Shown piece after piece: positions 24,990-33,462 of a DNA stretch of 64,000 bases (the first letter of the stretch is position 1; each line of letters starts with the position of its first letter). The position numbers and the translations under genes are program-made. Origin of the DNA: JBJXFE01 sp046153875 (GTDB taxonomy: Bacteria; Planctomycetota; Phycisphaerae; Phycisphaerales; UBA1924); contig JBJXFE010000047.1 in assembly GCA_046153875.1 (NCBI GenBank), forward strand, positions 13,559 through 77,558, in the 5' to 3' direction. Under the pieces are notes generated by a model. That model worked only from the letters and a program-made list of their open reading frames with translations, did not search any database and was not told the origin of the DNA.

Positions 24990-27320
24990 TCACCCCGCGG
25001 GGTCGATCGCCACGTCAAGCTCGACGGTCACCGGCATGAGGCACTCGGTCTCGGTGCAGGCCTGGGAGGTGACCACCAGCATGGGCCGCCCGTGCCATTC
25101 GCCGTGGCGTTCGAGGACCACGGGGAGCTGGAAGTCGCCGCGATGGACGCGCACGCGCCCGAGCGGACCTTCGATGGGTTCGCCGGCGGGGTAGTCGGCG
25201 TAGACGACCAGCCCGGAGCCGCCCGTGACACCGACACGCAGCGGCGTGAGCGCCGGCGCCCCGTCCCCCGGGTCCGCGGCCGTGATGTGATAGCCGCCCG
25301 CAATCGTCACGCGGAGCGTCAGCGCCGCGGGTTCTGTCCTGCGGACCGTCACCCGATCGACGGAGGCGAAGACCGCGACGGGCTGGAACTCGCCTTCCGC
25401 GGCGCCCGGCAAGACGGGTTGGCCTGCGGGCAGGGTCGCCGCCAGCACGTCGGCGTCGATCACCAGCAGCCGCAGCAGGCCCCGCGTGGCGTTCGCGGTT
25501 GCGATCGGCGATGCGGCGACCGCGCCCGAGATCGAGGCCAGGCACCGGGCCGCCGCGGCCAGGTCCTCGTGGCGCCCTTGCATCTCGGAAAGGTCGATGA
25601 GGTTGTTGAGCATCACGGACGACCCGCACGGGATCGCGCCGTCGTACGTGGTCCGCGTTCGAACGAACAAGTCTGCGTGCCCCTCGGGCGTGTCGAAGAA
25701 CCCGCCCGCTCCGTCGCCGAATCGCGCCTGGACCGCTCGGACCAGTTCGTTCGCCGCGCCGAGGTACGGCCCGAAGGCGTCGCCGCCCGCGCGGTGGAGT
25801 TCGATCAGGCCGTGGATGAACAGGGCGTAGTCTTCGAGGAACGCTGGAATCTTCGACAGCCCGCCGCGGTGAGTCCGCAGGAGGCCGCCGTCGTCGTCGC
25901 CCATGTGCGTCAGCACGAAGTCCGCGGCCCGCTCCGCGGCCCGCCGGTATGCAGGCTCGTCCAACGCGACGGACGCCGCCGCGATCGCGCCGATCATCAA
26001 ACCGTTCCACCCGCACAGCACCTTGTCGTCGAGCCGCGGCTGCGCCCGGCGCGAGCGCGCCGCGAACAACAACGTGTTCACGCGCTGGAGCCGCGCGCCG
26101 AACTCCGCCGGGTCCATGCCCACTGAGGTAGCTACCCGCTCGGGCCGATCGTCGAGCCGCGGCACGTTCGCGGGCGCGGCTTCGGGATGGTGCGGGTCGC
26201 GGAAGTTCGTACCGCGATCGAGACCGTACACGCGCAGGGCGAACTCGGCATCATCGCCTCCGACGGCGTCGCGCACCTGCGCGGGGGTCCAGAGATAGTT
26301 GAGCCCTTCGCGCCCGTCCACCTCGGCGTCCTGGGCACTGAAGAAAGCGCCCTCGGGCGATGTCATCTCACGGAGCACGAAGTCCAGCGTCCGCCGGGCG
26401 GTCTGCGCGAAAAAAGAATCCCCCCACCGCCGCGCGGCCCGGGCGTAGAGGCCCGCGAGCTGGGCATTGTCGTAGAGCATCTTCTCGAAGTGCGGGACTG
26501 TCCAGTGCGCGTCCACGCTGTAGCGGTGGAACCCGCCGCCCACGTGGTCGAACACTCCGCCGATCGCCATCTGGTCGAGCGTCAGCCGGATCGCGGCCTC
26601 CGCGGCCGCCGCGGACTCGGGGTCGCCCGCGTGCGGGAGGAACTCCCGCAGCAGCTCCAGATACGCGGGCTGTGGGAACTTCGGCGCTGTCGAGAACCCG
26701 CCGCGCACCCGGTCGTGCGTCGTGAGCAGCGATGAGACGGCGCCCGCGACGTGCGAGGGGCCGAGCGTTGCCGCGGCGCGCGACCCCGCCAGGTGCTCTT
26801 GCACCGCGCCGGCCAGTGTTTCGGCCTGCTCCGCCACCTCCGCGCGGCGATCCTTCCACGCCCCGGCGATGCCGGCCAGCACCTGCGTGAAACTCGGCAT
26901 CCCGTGCCTCGGCTCGGGCGGGAAGTACGTCCCGCACCAGAACGGCTTGAGCGAAACCGGCTCGAGGAACACGCTCATCGGCCACCCGCCGCGACCGGTC
27001 ATCACCTGGGTGGCGGCCATGTACACGTCGTCCACGTCGGGGCGTTCCTCGCGGTCCACCTTCACGCAGACAAAGCGGTCGTTCATGGCCCGCGCCGTCG
27101 CCGCATCCTCGAAGCTCTCGCGCTCCATGACGTGACACCAGTAGCAGGTCGAGTAGCCGATGCTCAGGAAGATCGGGACATCCCGGCGGCGCGCCTCGGC
27201 GAACGCCTCCGGCCCCCACGGGAACCAATCCACCGGGTTGCGCACGTGCTGGAGAAGATACGGGCTGCTCTGACCGGCGAGCCGGTTCTCGCGGTGGGGT
27301 TGGGGCGGGCGCGTGCTCAT
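24990..27320 (-). CDS. YyaL/DUF255 thioredoxin-fold protein fused to a DsbD-like C-terminal domain
   Basis: Protein of 776 residues. Residues 1-170 form the DUF255 thioredoxin-like domain (PYLLQHVRNPVDWFPWGPEA; C59-x-x-C62 in YSTCYWCHVM; MTGRGGWPMSVFLEP; CGTYFPP). An alpha/alpha barrel follows, like N-acylglucosamine 2-epimerase (FDHVGGGFHRYSVDAHWTVP, HFEKMLYDNAQL). This is the YyaL/spermatogenesis-associated protein 20 family, whose function is not settled. Unusually, about 110 residues at the C-terminus resemble the DsbD alpha domain, with C755 and C760 in ACTETECLMPV, like the redox pair of DsbD. The ATG overlaps the upstream stop (ATGA). No signal peptide is visible. Confidence 0.85.
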   Translation of the reverse strand: MSTRPPQPHRENRLAGQSSPYLLQHVRNPVDWFPWGPEAFAEARRRDVPIFLSIGYSTCYWCHVMERESFEDAATARAMNDRFVCVKVDREERPDVDDVYMAATQVMTGRGGWPMSVFLEPVSLKPFWCGTYFPPEPRHGMPSFTQVLAGIAGAWKDRRAEVAEQAETLAGAVQEHLAGSRAAATLGPSHVAGAVSSLLTTHDRVRGGFSTAPKFPQPAYLELLREFLPHAGDPESAAAAEAAIRLTLDQMAIGGVFDHVGGGFHRYSVDAHWTVPHFEKMLYDNAQLAGLYARAARRWGDSFFAQTARRTLDFVLREMTSPEGAFFSAQDAEVDGREGLNYLWTPAQVRDAVGGDDAEFALRVYGLDRGTNFRDPHHPEAAPANVPRLDDRPERVATSVGMDPAEFGARLQRVNTLLFAARSRRAQPRLDDKVLCGWNGLMIGAIAAASVALDEPAYRRAAERAADFVLTHMGDDDGGLLRTHRGGLSKIPAFLEDYALFIHGLIELHRAGGDAFGPYLGAANELVRAVQARFGDGAGGFFDTPEGHADLFVRTRTTYDGAIPCGSSVMLNNLIDLSEMQGRHEDLAAAARCLASISGAVAASPIATANATRGLLRLLVIDADVLAATLPAGQPVLPGAAEGEFQPVAVFASVDRVTVRRTEPAALTLRVTIAGGYHITAADPGDGAPALTPLRVGVTGGSGLVVYADYPAGEPIEGPLGRVRVHRGDFQLPVVLERHGEWHGRPMLVVTSQACTETECLMPVTVELDVAIDPAG

Positions 27321-28327
27321 CGGCGGCCGCCCAGGACGCGCACGACGAGCGACACGAGCGTCCGGCCCTCCAGCGCGTCGCGCTCGGCGAGCGCCGCCGC
27401 CGGAGGGGTCGCGTGCGAGCCGTTGAGAGAACGCCCGGCCGCCGCCTCGAACGCCGACACGCTCGACGCGAGCACAGCGTCATACGGCAGCCGCAGGCCG
27501 GTAATCGCGACCATGCCCGCGACAGCCCGGGTCTCGTCGTCGCCGACTGTCTCGGCACGGGCAATGCCGTTCCAGTTCCCCTCGAACGCTTCGGCGTAGC
27601 GTTTGGCGGCATGAGCCAGCGTCGCTGACGGCACCGGCTTCGACGCGGCGTTAACGCGAGGCCGCGCGTGGCCACCGGTCGGGATTTCCGGCGCGCCACG
27701 CTCCGCGTCGATCGCCCGCACCAGCCCGGCGAGTTCGTCGCCCAGTACCCGGCGTGCCGCGAGCAGGTGCCCCGAGCCGCCCTGCACCAACACCGGAAGC
27801 ACGACGGCGAAGGCGCGTGCGCCGAGCTTTTCTTCCGCCTTCTGGGCCACACTCATCGCCTCCGACCGCACCGGTGCGAGCCCGTGCGTCAGCGCGAAAC
27901 GATCCATGGCCGCCGACACGGGCACGCAGATCGCCGGGTCGGGCCCGCCCTTGAGCAGATCGCGGGAGATCGAATCGAGGTAGCCCTCGTCGGTGTCGAA
28001 GAGCCCAGGACGCATGAGGGGGCGCAGCGCCGCGTACCGCCCGTCGCGGTCGATCCTGCGGCAGGCCGACCGCACGTCATCCACGGGGTCGTGCCCCTCG
28101 AACGACGACGACAGCACGCCCGCCTCCCACAGCGGCACCGTCCACTCCCACGACCGCAACAGGCTCAGGTACGGCGGCACCTTCGTCGCGGCCGCCTCGG
28201 CCCGCTCGCGCCGGCTCCCCGTCAGCGGAGCGGGTGTCATGGTCACGACCCGCTCGCCCAGCAACAACGCGGCCATCACGGGTGCCTCCCGCGTGGTCAC
28301 GTGATACGGGCTGACGACGAGGATCAT
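27317..28327 (-). CDS. Unrecognised protein coupled to the YyaL-type gene
   Basis: I do not recognise this 336-residue protein. It starts with a beta-strand-like MILVVSPYHVTTREAPVMAA and has no signal peptide or membrane helix. It is moderately charged, with conserved-looking stretches SLLRSWEWTVPLWEAGVL, ALRPLMRPGLFDTDEGYLDS and ICVPVSAAMDRFA. Its stop overlaps the ATG of the YyaL-type gene (ATGA), so the two are translationally coupled and probably act together. The frame is open to 28405, but that extension reads through a heptad repeat, so the ATG at 28327 is preferred. Confidence 0.7.
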   Translation of the reverse strand: MILVVSPYHVTTREAPVMAALLLGERVVTMTPAPLTGSRRERAEAAATKVPPYLSLLRSWEWTVPLWEAGVLSSSFEGHDPVDDVRSACRRIDRDGRYAALRPLMRPGLFDTDEGYLDSISRDLLKGGPDPAICVPVSAAMDRFALTHGLAPVRSEAMSVAQKAEEKLGARAFAVVLPVLVQGGSGHLLAARRVLGDELAGLVRAIDAERGAPEIPTGGHARPRVNAASKPVPSATLAHAAKRYAEAFEGNWNGIARAETVGDDETRAVAGMVAITGLRLPYDAVLASSVSAFEAAAGRSLNGSHATPPAAALAERDALEGRTLVSLVVRVLGGRR

Positions 28328-28332
28328 CGGGA

Positions 28333-28360
28333 AGGGTAGTGGGGACATGGAGCAGGGGAC
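28333..28360. repeat. Heptad tandem repeat downstream of galE
   Basis: Four 7-base units, AGGGTAG TGGGGAC ATGGAGC AGGGGAC, fill the 41-base gap between the galE stop and the next gene. The unit AGGGGAC is the same as in the array upstream of lgt. Confidence 0.65.
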
Positions 28361-28368
28361 GAAAAACG

Positions 28369-29397
28369 TCAGCCGGCATAGCCGCGCGGGTGGCGGCGGA
28401 ACCACTCCCAGGCGGTGGCGATGATCTCATCCAGGCTGGTGATCGAGGCCGACCAGCCGAGCTCGGCGCGGATCCGTGACGGGTCGGCGAAGAGCCGGGG
28501 CGGATCGCCCGCGCGTCGCGGGCCTTGGCGCACGACGAAGTCGCGCCCCGTGACGCGGCGCACGGCGTCGATCACCTCGCGCACGCTGCACCCGCTCCCG
28601 ATGCCGAGGTTGTACGCCCGGGCGTCGCCGGGCTTGAGCGCCCCGAGCACGCGGGCGTGCGCGTCGATCAGGTCCTCGATGTGAATGTAGTCGCGGATGC
28701 AGGTGCCGTCGGGCGTGGGGTAGTCGGTGCCGAAGACGGTCACACCGTCGCGTCGGCCCAGGATTGCGTGGAGCACGACCGGGATCAGATGCGTCTCGGG
28801 GTCATGGTCCTCGCCGAGCACTCCGGAGCGATCGCACCCGGCGACGTTGAAGTACCGCAGGGCCGCGAAAGCGACGGGCCGCCCGGCGCGTCGGCGCGAC
28901 TCCGCCCAGTCACGGAGGATGTCCTCGACGTGCAGCTTGCTCCGTCCGTACGGATTGATCGGGGCCTGCGGGCAGTCTTCGGCGATCGGAATGAGTTGCT
29001 CGGGCGGTTCGCCGTACGTCGCGGCGGTGGAGCTGAACACGAAACGCTCGACGCCCGCCGCGTCGCAAGCTTCGATGAGCGAGAGGGCCGACGCCGCGTT
29101 GTTGCGGTGGTACGCGAGCGGGCGCTCCATGCTCTCCCCGACGTAGGTGAGCGCGGCGAAATGGAGCACGTCGGTAACGCGGTGCTCGCGTAGCACGCCC
29201 TCGACCAGCGCGCGTTCCCCGATGTCCCCGCTCACGAACGCGAACGTCCCGCCCTTGAGACCCCTGAGCCGATCGACGGCCGCGGCGTGTCCGCGCGAGA
29301 GATTGTCCAGCACGACGACATCTCGCCCGTCGCGGAGCAGTCGCTGGGCCGCGTGCGACCCGATGTACCCCGCCCCGCCCGTAACCAGGATGCTCAT
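28369..29397 (-). CDS. galE: UDP-glucose 4-epimerase
   Basis: Short-chain dehydrogenase-type epimerase of 342 residues that interconverts UDP-glucose and UDP-galactose. The NAD-binding motif GGAGYIGSH is at residues 7-15. The catalytic serine region (FSSTAATYGEP) and the Tyr-x3-Lys pair (YGRSKL) follow, then ALRYFNVAG and GTCIRDYIHIEDLIDAH, all typical of GalE. It could supply UDP-galactose for the UDP-galactopyranose mutase encoded at 54552-55670, though they are not in one operon. Confidence 0.94.
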   Translation of the reverse strand: MSILVTGGAGYIGSHAAQRLLRDGRDVVVLDNLSRGHAAAVDRLRGLKGGTFAFVSGDIGERALVEGVLREHRVTDVLHFAALTYVGESMERPLAYHRNNAASALSLIEACDAAGVERFVFSSTAATYGEPPEQLIPIAEDCPQAPINPYGRSKLHVEDILRDWAESRRRAGRPVAFAALRYFNVAGCDRSGVLGEDHDPETHLIPVVLHAILGRRDGVTVFGTDYPTPDGTCIRDYIHIEDLIDAHARVLGALKPGDARAYNLGIGSGCSVREVIDAVRRVTGRDFVVRQGPRRAGDPPRLFADPSRIRAELGWSASITSLDEIIATAWEWFRRHPRGYAG

Positions 29398-29412
29398 GGG
29401 GGCGCTCCGGAC

Positions 29413-30051
29413 TCACATCACCTTGGCGAGCACCACGAGCCCGATCAGGAACACCCCGAACAGCACCGTGATGAGCGTGAAGTACCGCTCGATGAAGCGC
29501 TTGACCGGCGCCCCGAACCACCACAGCAGCGCCCCGACCCCGAAGAACAGCACGCCGCGCCCGGCGATCGACGCCACGATAAACGACCAGAACGGCACGG
29601 TCGTCAGCCCGGCCGCAACCGTGAACAGCTTGTAGGGATGCACGGCGATCGCCCCGCCGGTCAGGAGCCAGACGTTGCCCGTGTATTCCTGGAAGTGCGC
29701 CATTTTCTCGGGTGAAAAGAACCCGGGGAACCACCCGCGGACGGTCTCGCTGAAAAGCATGCCGACGCCGAACCCCACGATGCCGCCGAGCACGGAGGCG
29801 GCGGTCGTCACGCCGGCGTACCACCACGCCCGCCCGCGCCTCTCCAGCGACAGCGGCACCTGGAGGACGATCGGCGGGATCGGGAAGAAAATCGCCTCCG
29901 TGAAGCTGAACACGAACAGCGCCAACGTGGCGTGCGGGCTGTGCGCGAACGTCAGCATCCAGTCGTACAGCCGCCGGTGCAGCGCCCAGCGCGGAACAGG
30001 GCACCCGGGCGGCGGCGGGGGCTCGGAGGCGGTCGTGTGCGGATCGGGCAT
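29413..30051 (-). CDS. YqaA/DedA-type membrane protein (VTT domain)
   Basis: Polytopic inner-membrane protein of about 212 residues with four to five hydrophobic segments. FVFSFTEAIFFPIPPIVLQV and the central VLGGIVGFGVGMLFSETVRG with the re-entrant Gly-rich loop place it in the SNARE-associated (DedA/VTT) family, closest in style to YqaA. DedA relatives move lipid carriers or phospholipids between leaflets. The ATG at 30051 overlaps the lgt stop (TGATG); a GTG one codon earlier is also possible. Confidence 0.85.
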   Translation of the reverse strand: MPDPHTTASEPPPPPGCPVPRWALHRRLYDWMLTFAHSPHATLALFVFSFTEAIFFPIPPIVLQVPLSLERRGRAWWYAGVTTAASVLGGIVGFGVGMLFSETVRGWFPGFFSPEKMAHFQEYTGNVWLLTGGAIAVHPYKLFTVAAGLTTVPFWSFIVASIAGRGVLFFGVGALLWWFGAPVKRFIERYFTLITVLFGVFLIGLVVLAKVM

Positions 30052-31145
30052 CACCGTTCTCTATCGGCCGATCGCGGCGGCGTGTCGCCTCCCACCGGGG
30101 GTCTGGTTGTAGCCCACCCGCCGAGCCTGGGCTCGCGGGATCGCACGAGTTTCACGAGAATCGCCAAACCCACTGCCACCATCACCAAGCTGAGCCACTG
30201 GCCGCGGCTCAGGCCCAGGGGGCGCTTGGTCATGAGGTGCGCGTCCGGCAGGCGCCAGAACTCCGTCACCACGCGCAGCACGCCGTAACTGATGAGGAAC
30301 CAGCACCCGACGACCCCGGGGACGCGCGGGCGCCGCCCGACGAACCAGACCACCGCGCCGACGACGACGCCCTCCGCCGCGGCCTGGTAGAGCTGCGACG
30401 GGTGCCGGGCGGCGAGCACCGGCGCCAGTTGCTCGCCGATGCCCGGCACGCCGGCCTGCACCGCGGCGATCAGTCGATCGAGGGCGGCCCCGTCGGAATC
30501 GCCGGGCCTGCGGACGGCGTCGATCAACGCCTGGAGCGCGCGGGCCTGCTCGCCCGTCAACACCGGCGCCTCGTTCTCGACCAGTTCCTGCGGGAACCGC
30601 ACCGCCCACCACGGGGCGGGTGCGCCCGGGTCGGCGACGATGCGCCCGAGCAGCTCACCGTTGACGAAGTTAGCGATGCGCCCGAAGAACAGGCCCAGCG
30701 GCCCGATGAGGCACATGGCATCCAGCACGTGGCGCACCGGGACGGCGTCGTGCCGAACGCCGTCGTCGTCCGCGGGCCCGCGCGCGATCAGCCACGCCGC
30801 GATCACCACGCCGATCATCCCGCCGTGACTCGCCATGCCACCTTCGTGGATCGCCAGCGCCCCCCACCACGGCAGATCGGGGGTGAACGACCAGAGCAGG
30901 CTCGGTCGGTACAGCAGCACGTACCCGAGCCGTCCGCCGACCACGACGCCGACGATGATGAGCAGGATCGCATCCGCGACCCGCTGGGGGGCGATCCTCA
31001 CGACGCCGCGTCGCGCCAGCCAGCGCAGCAACAACCATCCGCCCGCGAACCCGGCCAGGTATGACAGCCCGTACCAGCGGACCGTCAGCGGTCCGAGCCG
31101 TAGCGCGATGGGGCTGAAATCATGGAGCCAGGCGGCGAGGGTCAC
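30051..31145 (-). CDS. lgt: Prolipoprotein diacylglyceryl transferase with a large internal insertion
   Basis: Lgt moves diacylglycerol from phosphatidylglycerol to the lipobox cysteine of prolipoproteins in the inner membrane. Conserved parts: LRLGPLTVRWYGLSYLAGFA, HEGGMASHGGMIGVVIAAWL, GPLGLFFGRIANFVNGELLG and RHPSQLYQAAAEG. Between WAVRFPQ and RHPSQLYQ there is an extra segment of some 65 residues (from ELVENEAPVLTGEQARALQ onward), not found in E. coli Lgt. The GTG at 31145 is used as the start; an upstream ATG at 31187 would translate the heptad repeat. The two HEAT lipoproteins in this window are potential substrates. Confidence 0.93.
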   Translation of the reverse strand: MTLAAWLHDFSPIALRLGPLTVRWYGLSYLAGFAGGWLLLRWLARRGVVRIAPQRVADAILLIIVGVVVGGRLGYVLLYRPSLLWSFTPDLPWWGALAIHEGGMASHGGMIGVVIAAWLIARGPADDDGVRHDAVPVRHVLDAMCLIGPLGLFFGRIANFVNGELLGRIVADPGAPAPWWAVRFPQELVENEAPVLTGEQARALQALIDAVRRPGDSDGAALDRLIAAVQAGVPGIGEQLAPVLAARHPSQLYQAAAEGVVVGAVVWFVGRRPRVPGVVGCWFLISYGVLRVVTEFWRLPDAHLMTKRPLGLSRGQWLSLVMVAVGLAILVKLVRSREPRLGGWATTRPPVGGDTPPRSADRER

Positions 31146-31152
31146 GGCGGGA

Positions 31153-31187
31153 AGGGTACAGGGGAGAGGGGACAGGGGACAGGGCAC
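31153..31187. repeat. Heptad tandem repeat upstream of lgt
   Basis: Five perfect-register 7-base units, AGGGTAC AGGGGAG AGGGGAC AGGGGAC AGGGCAC, occupy most of the 54-base gap between the RluD-type gene and lgt. Confidence 0.85.
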
Positions 31188-31199
31188 GGATGCGATCGG

Positions 31200-32453
31200 T
31201 CACGCGGGGGGCGGGCCGACCGCCGTGTCGAGGTCAACGGTCGCGCCGGGCGCGTCCACACGCTCCGCACGCCCGCGCGCGCGGAGTTGCCGCACCAGTT
31301 CGGCCATGTCGCCCCGCAGCGGCGCCGTGAACACCATCCGCTGCTGTGTGATCGGGTGCGTGAAGCCGAGGATGGTGGCGTGCAGCGCCTGGCGGGCAAT
31401 GACCGTTTTCCCGGCCGCGTCTTCGAAAGGGCGGCCGCCGTACATGTCGTCGCCCACGATCGGCCAGCCGAGGTACGAGAGGTGAACGCGGATCTGGTGC
31501 GTGCGACCCGTCTTGAGTTCGAGCTCGACGAGGGAGAATGGCTCCTCGCCGGCCGCCGGTGCGTGCGTGCCTCGCCTCTTCGTCTCTTGTCCCCCGTACC
31601 TCTCCCGCACCCGGCAGATCGTCACGGCGTCGCGCCCCTGCTCGTCGTGGCGGACGACATATTTTTCGCGGTACCCCTTCTCACGCGACGGACTGGGGCC
31701 AATGGGCAGCTCGATCACCTGCACGTCCGGCTCCACGCGACCGCGCACGACGGCGAGGTAACGCTTGTCCACGGTCCGGACCTGGAACTGGCGCGAGAGC
31801 TTCCAATGGGCCTCGTCGCACTTCGCGAAAACGATGACGCCGCTCGTGTGCCGGTCGAGCCGATGCACCACGCCGGGTCGGGCGAACTCCTCCCCGACGG
31901 TGGACAGGCGGCCGCCTCCGCCCGCGTGCGTGAACCGCCACGCCAGGGCGTTGACCATCGTGCCGCTCTGGTGCGAGCGCGCGGGGTGGACGATGATGTC
32001 CGGCGACTTGTTGATGACGAGGAGGTGCTCGTCCTCGAACAGGGCTTCGAGCGGGATGTCCTCGGGTTGGATCTCCGTCGCGGGCGGCGGCGGGATGACC
32101 ACCTCCACGACGTCGCCCTTGCGGAGCACGGTCGAGGCCTTGGGGTTGCGCCCGTTCACCTGCACGCCGCCGCCGTCGATCAGCTTCTGGAGCTGATTCC
32201 GGCTCATGAACGTGATGCGGTCGGTGAGGTAGCGGTCGAGGCGCTTGCTCAGATCGCGCCGCAGCCTGAACGTGACGCGGCGCAGCTCTTCGTCGTCCGC
32301 CCCGCCCTCCTCGGCGGCCTGCTCAATGAGCTTGCGGATCGCGTCGGGATCGACCTTGCCGCCCGCGCGCAGAACGCCGCCGGTCGTGCTGATCTGATCG
32401 TCCAGCTCATCCTCATTGTGGAGGTCGGCGAACTGACGACGGGGGTCGGTCAT
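31200..32453 (-). CDS. rluD: RluA/RluD-family 23S rRNA pseudouridine synthase
   Basis: Protein of 417 residues. An N-terminal S4 RNA-binding domain (RLDRYLTDRITFMSRNQLQK, LIDGGGVQVNG) precedes the pseudouridine synthase domain, with catalytic Asp in PGVVHRLDRHTSGVIVFAK and ELKTGRTHQIRVHLSYLGWP. Such enzymes isomerise uridines in the 23S rRNA. Between RVRERYG and SLVELELKTG there is an insertion of about 20 residues containing QETKRRG, encoded by a simple-repeat tract (31568-31587). The stop of the upstream TPR-like gene overlaps its start (ATGA). The rluD symbol is by family style. Confidence 0.9.
   Translation of the reverse strand: MTDPRRQFADLHNEDELDDQISTTGGVLRAGGKVDPDAIRKLIEQAAEEGGADDEELRRVTFRLRRDLSKRLDRYLTDRITFMSRNQLQKLIDGGGVQVNGRNPKASTVLRKGDVVEVVIPPPPATEIQPEDIPLEALFEDEHLLVINKSPDIIVHPARSHQSGTMVNALAWRFTHAGGGGRLSTVGEEFARPGVVHRLDRHTSGVIVFAKCDEAHWKLSRQFQVRTVDKRYLAVVRGRVEPDVQVIELPIGPSPSREKGYREKYVVRHDEQGRDAVTICRVRERYGGQETKRRGTHAPAAGEEPFSLVELELKTGRTHQIRVHLSYLGWPIVGDDMYGGRPFEDAAGKTVIARQALHATILGFTHPITQQRMVFTAPLRGDMAELVRQLRARGRAERVDAPGATVDLDTAVGPPPA
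31568..31587. repeat. Simple-sequence tract inside the RluD-type gene
   Basis: CCTCGCCTCTTCGTCTCTTG on the plus strand encodes QETKRRG in the gene. It closely resembles the octad array at 57556-57595, which also encodes ETKRR. Confidence 0.55.
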
Positions 32454-33352
32454 GCCGGGGGAGGGGGAGCCGCGGGTGTCGGCGTGGGCTCGGGCGGAGC
32501 GCTGCCCGCGGGCGGCGTCGAACCGGGCGTCGCCCCGGGCTCTCCCGATGTCGGCTGCTCCGTGCCGGTCGGCGCGGGCGTGCTCTCGGGTGCGGCCGGA
32601 CTCGGGTCGGGCGCCGGAGGAGGCGGCGGCGTCAACTCATCCGCCCACGGCAGCTTGGGCAGCTCCGCCTTGGCGTACAACGTCGGCATCTGCAACGTGG
32701 CCAGGCCCTCGGCACGCTGACGGGCAATCTCGGCCTGGAGCGTGAACCCGGCCGTTGTGGCGATGCTGACGACCTGCTTGTACGCCACGCTCGCGGCCGT
32801 CGCGTCGCCGCGGCACTCCGCCACCGCGGCGAGCCCGAACGCCGACCCGATCGACAACTGGGCCCCGGCCTTGTCGCCCGCGGTCGCTTCGAAAACTTGC
32901 TGATAGAGCCGCTGGGCCTCGGCGAGTGTGCGCTCCCGGGTCTCGTCGTTGAGCAGGTCGTCCGGGCCTTTGGGTGTGCCGTCGGCGTTGAGCTCGACCC
33001 CGGGCTTGAGCCCGCGCCGGGCAGCCCGCAGGTAGATGTCAGCCGCCTTGAGCCGCGCCATGTGCGGTACCGCGCGGGCGCCCTCGAACTCCTCGGCCAG
33101 AGTCTTGAGCGAGTCGGGGCTGGGGTTCACCGACCCGACGACCGCGTCGTACTGGGCGAAGGCGCGGTCGATCTCGGCCCGGCGCGACTGGTGCCAACGC
33201 CCGTAGGCGACGTACCCGAGCACCACCACGGCGATCACCGCGAGGATCGGTGTGCTCCATCGGCGGAGCCAGTCGATGAACTCGACGTTGAGCCGGGACG
33301 CTTCGAGCCCCGCGCCCTCCGTGATCTGTTGCTGCCGTTCGTCCAATGCCAT
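32450..33352 (-). CDS. Membrane-anchored TPR-like protein with a Pro/Ala-rich tail
   Basis: Protein of 300 residues: a cytoplasmic N-terminus, one membrane helix (TPILAVIAVVVLGYVAYGRW) and a helical tetratricopeptide-like domain (about residues 55-210, e.g. HMARLKAADIYLRAARRG, AQLSIGSAFGLAAVAECRGD). A Pro-rich tail of about 70 residues closes it. The architecture resembles YfgM, the ancillary SecYEG-associated protein, but similarity is to the fold type only. The ATG at 33352 has GAGGA upstream. It is coupled to the RluD-type gene by an ATGA overlap. Confidence 0.75.
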   Translation of the reverse strand: MALDERQQQITEGAGLEASRLNVEFIDWLRRWSTPILAVIAVVVLGYVAYGRWHQSRRAEIDRAFAQYDAVVGSVNPSPDSLKTLAEEFEGARAVPHMARLKAADIYLRAARRGLKPGVELNADGTPKGPDDLLNDETRERTLAEAQRLYQQVFEATAGDKAGAQLSIGSAFGLAAVAECRGDATAASVAYKQVVSIATTAGFTLQAEIARQRAEGLATLQMPTLYAKAELPKLPWADELTPPPPPAPDPSPAAPESTPAPTGTEQPTSGEPGATPGSTPPAGSAPPEPTPTPAAPPPPA

Positions 33353-33462
33353 GCTGGGTCCTCGAACTTGGCGGGCCGGATTCGCGAGCAAGTCTAGGGA
33401 GGGTCCGCCCCGAACCGCGTACCGCGTGTCGGCCCGCCGCGGACCCCGTACACTGGCCGCCG

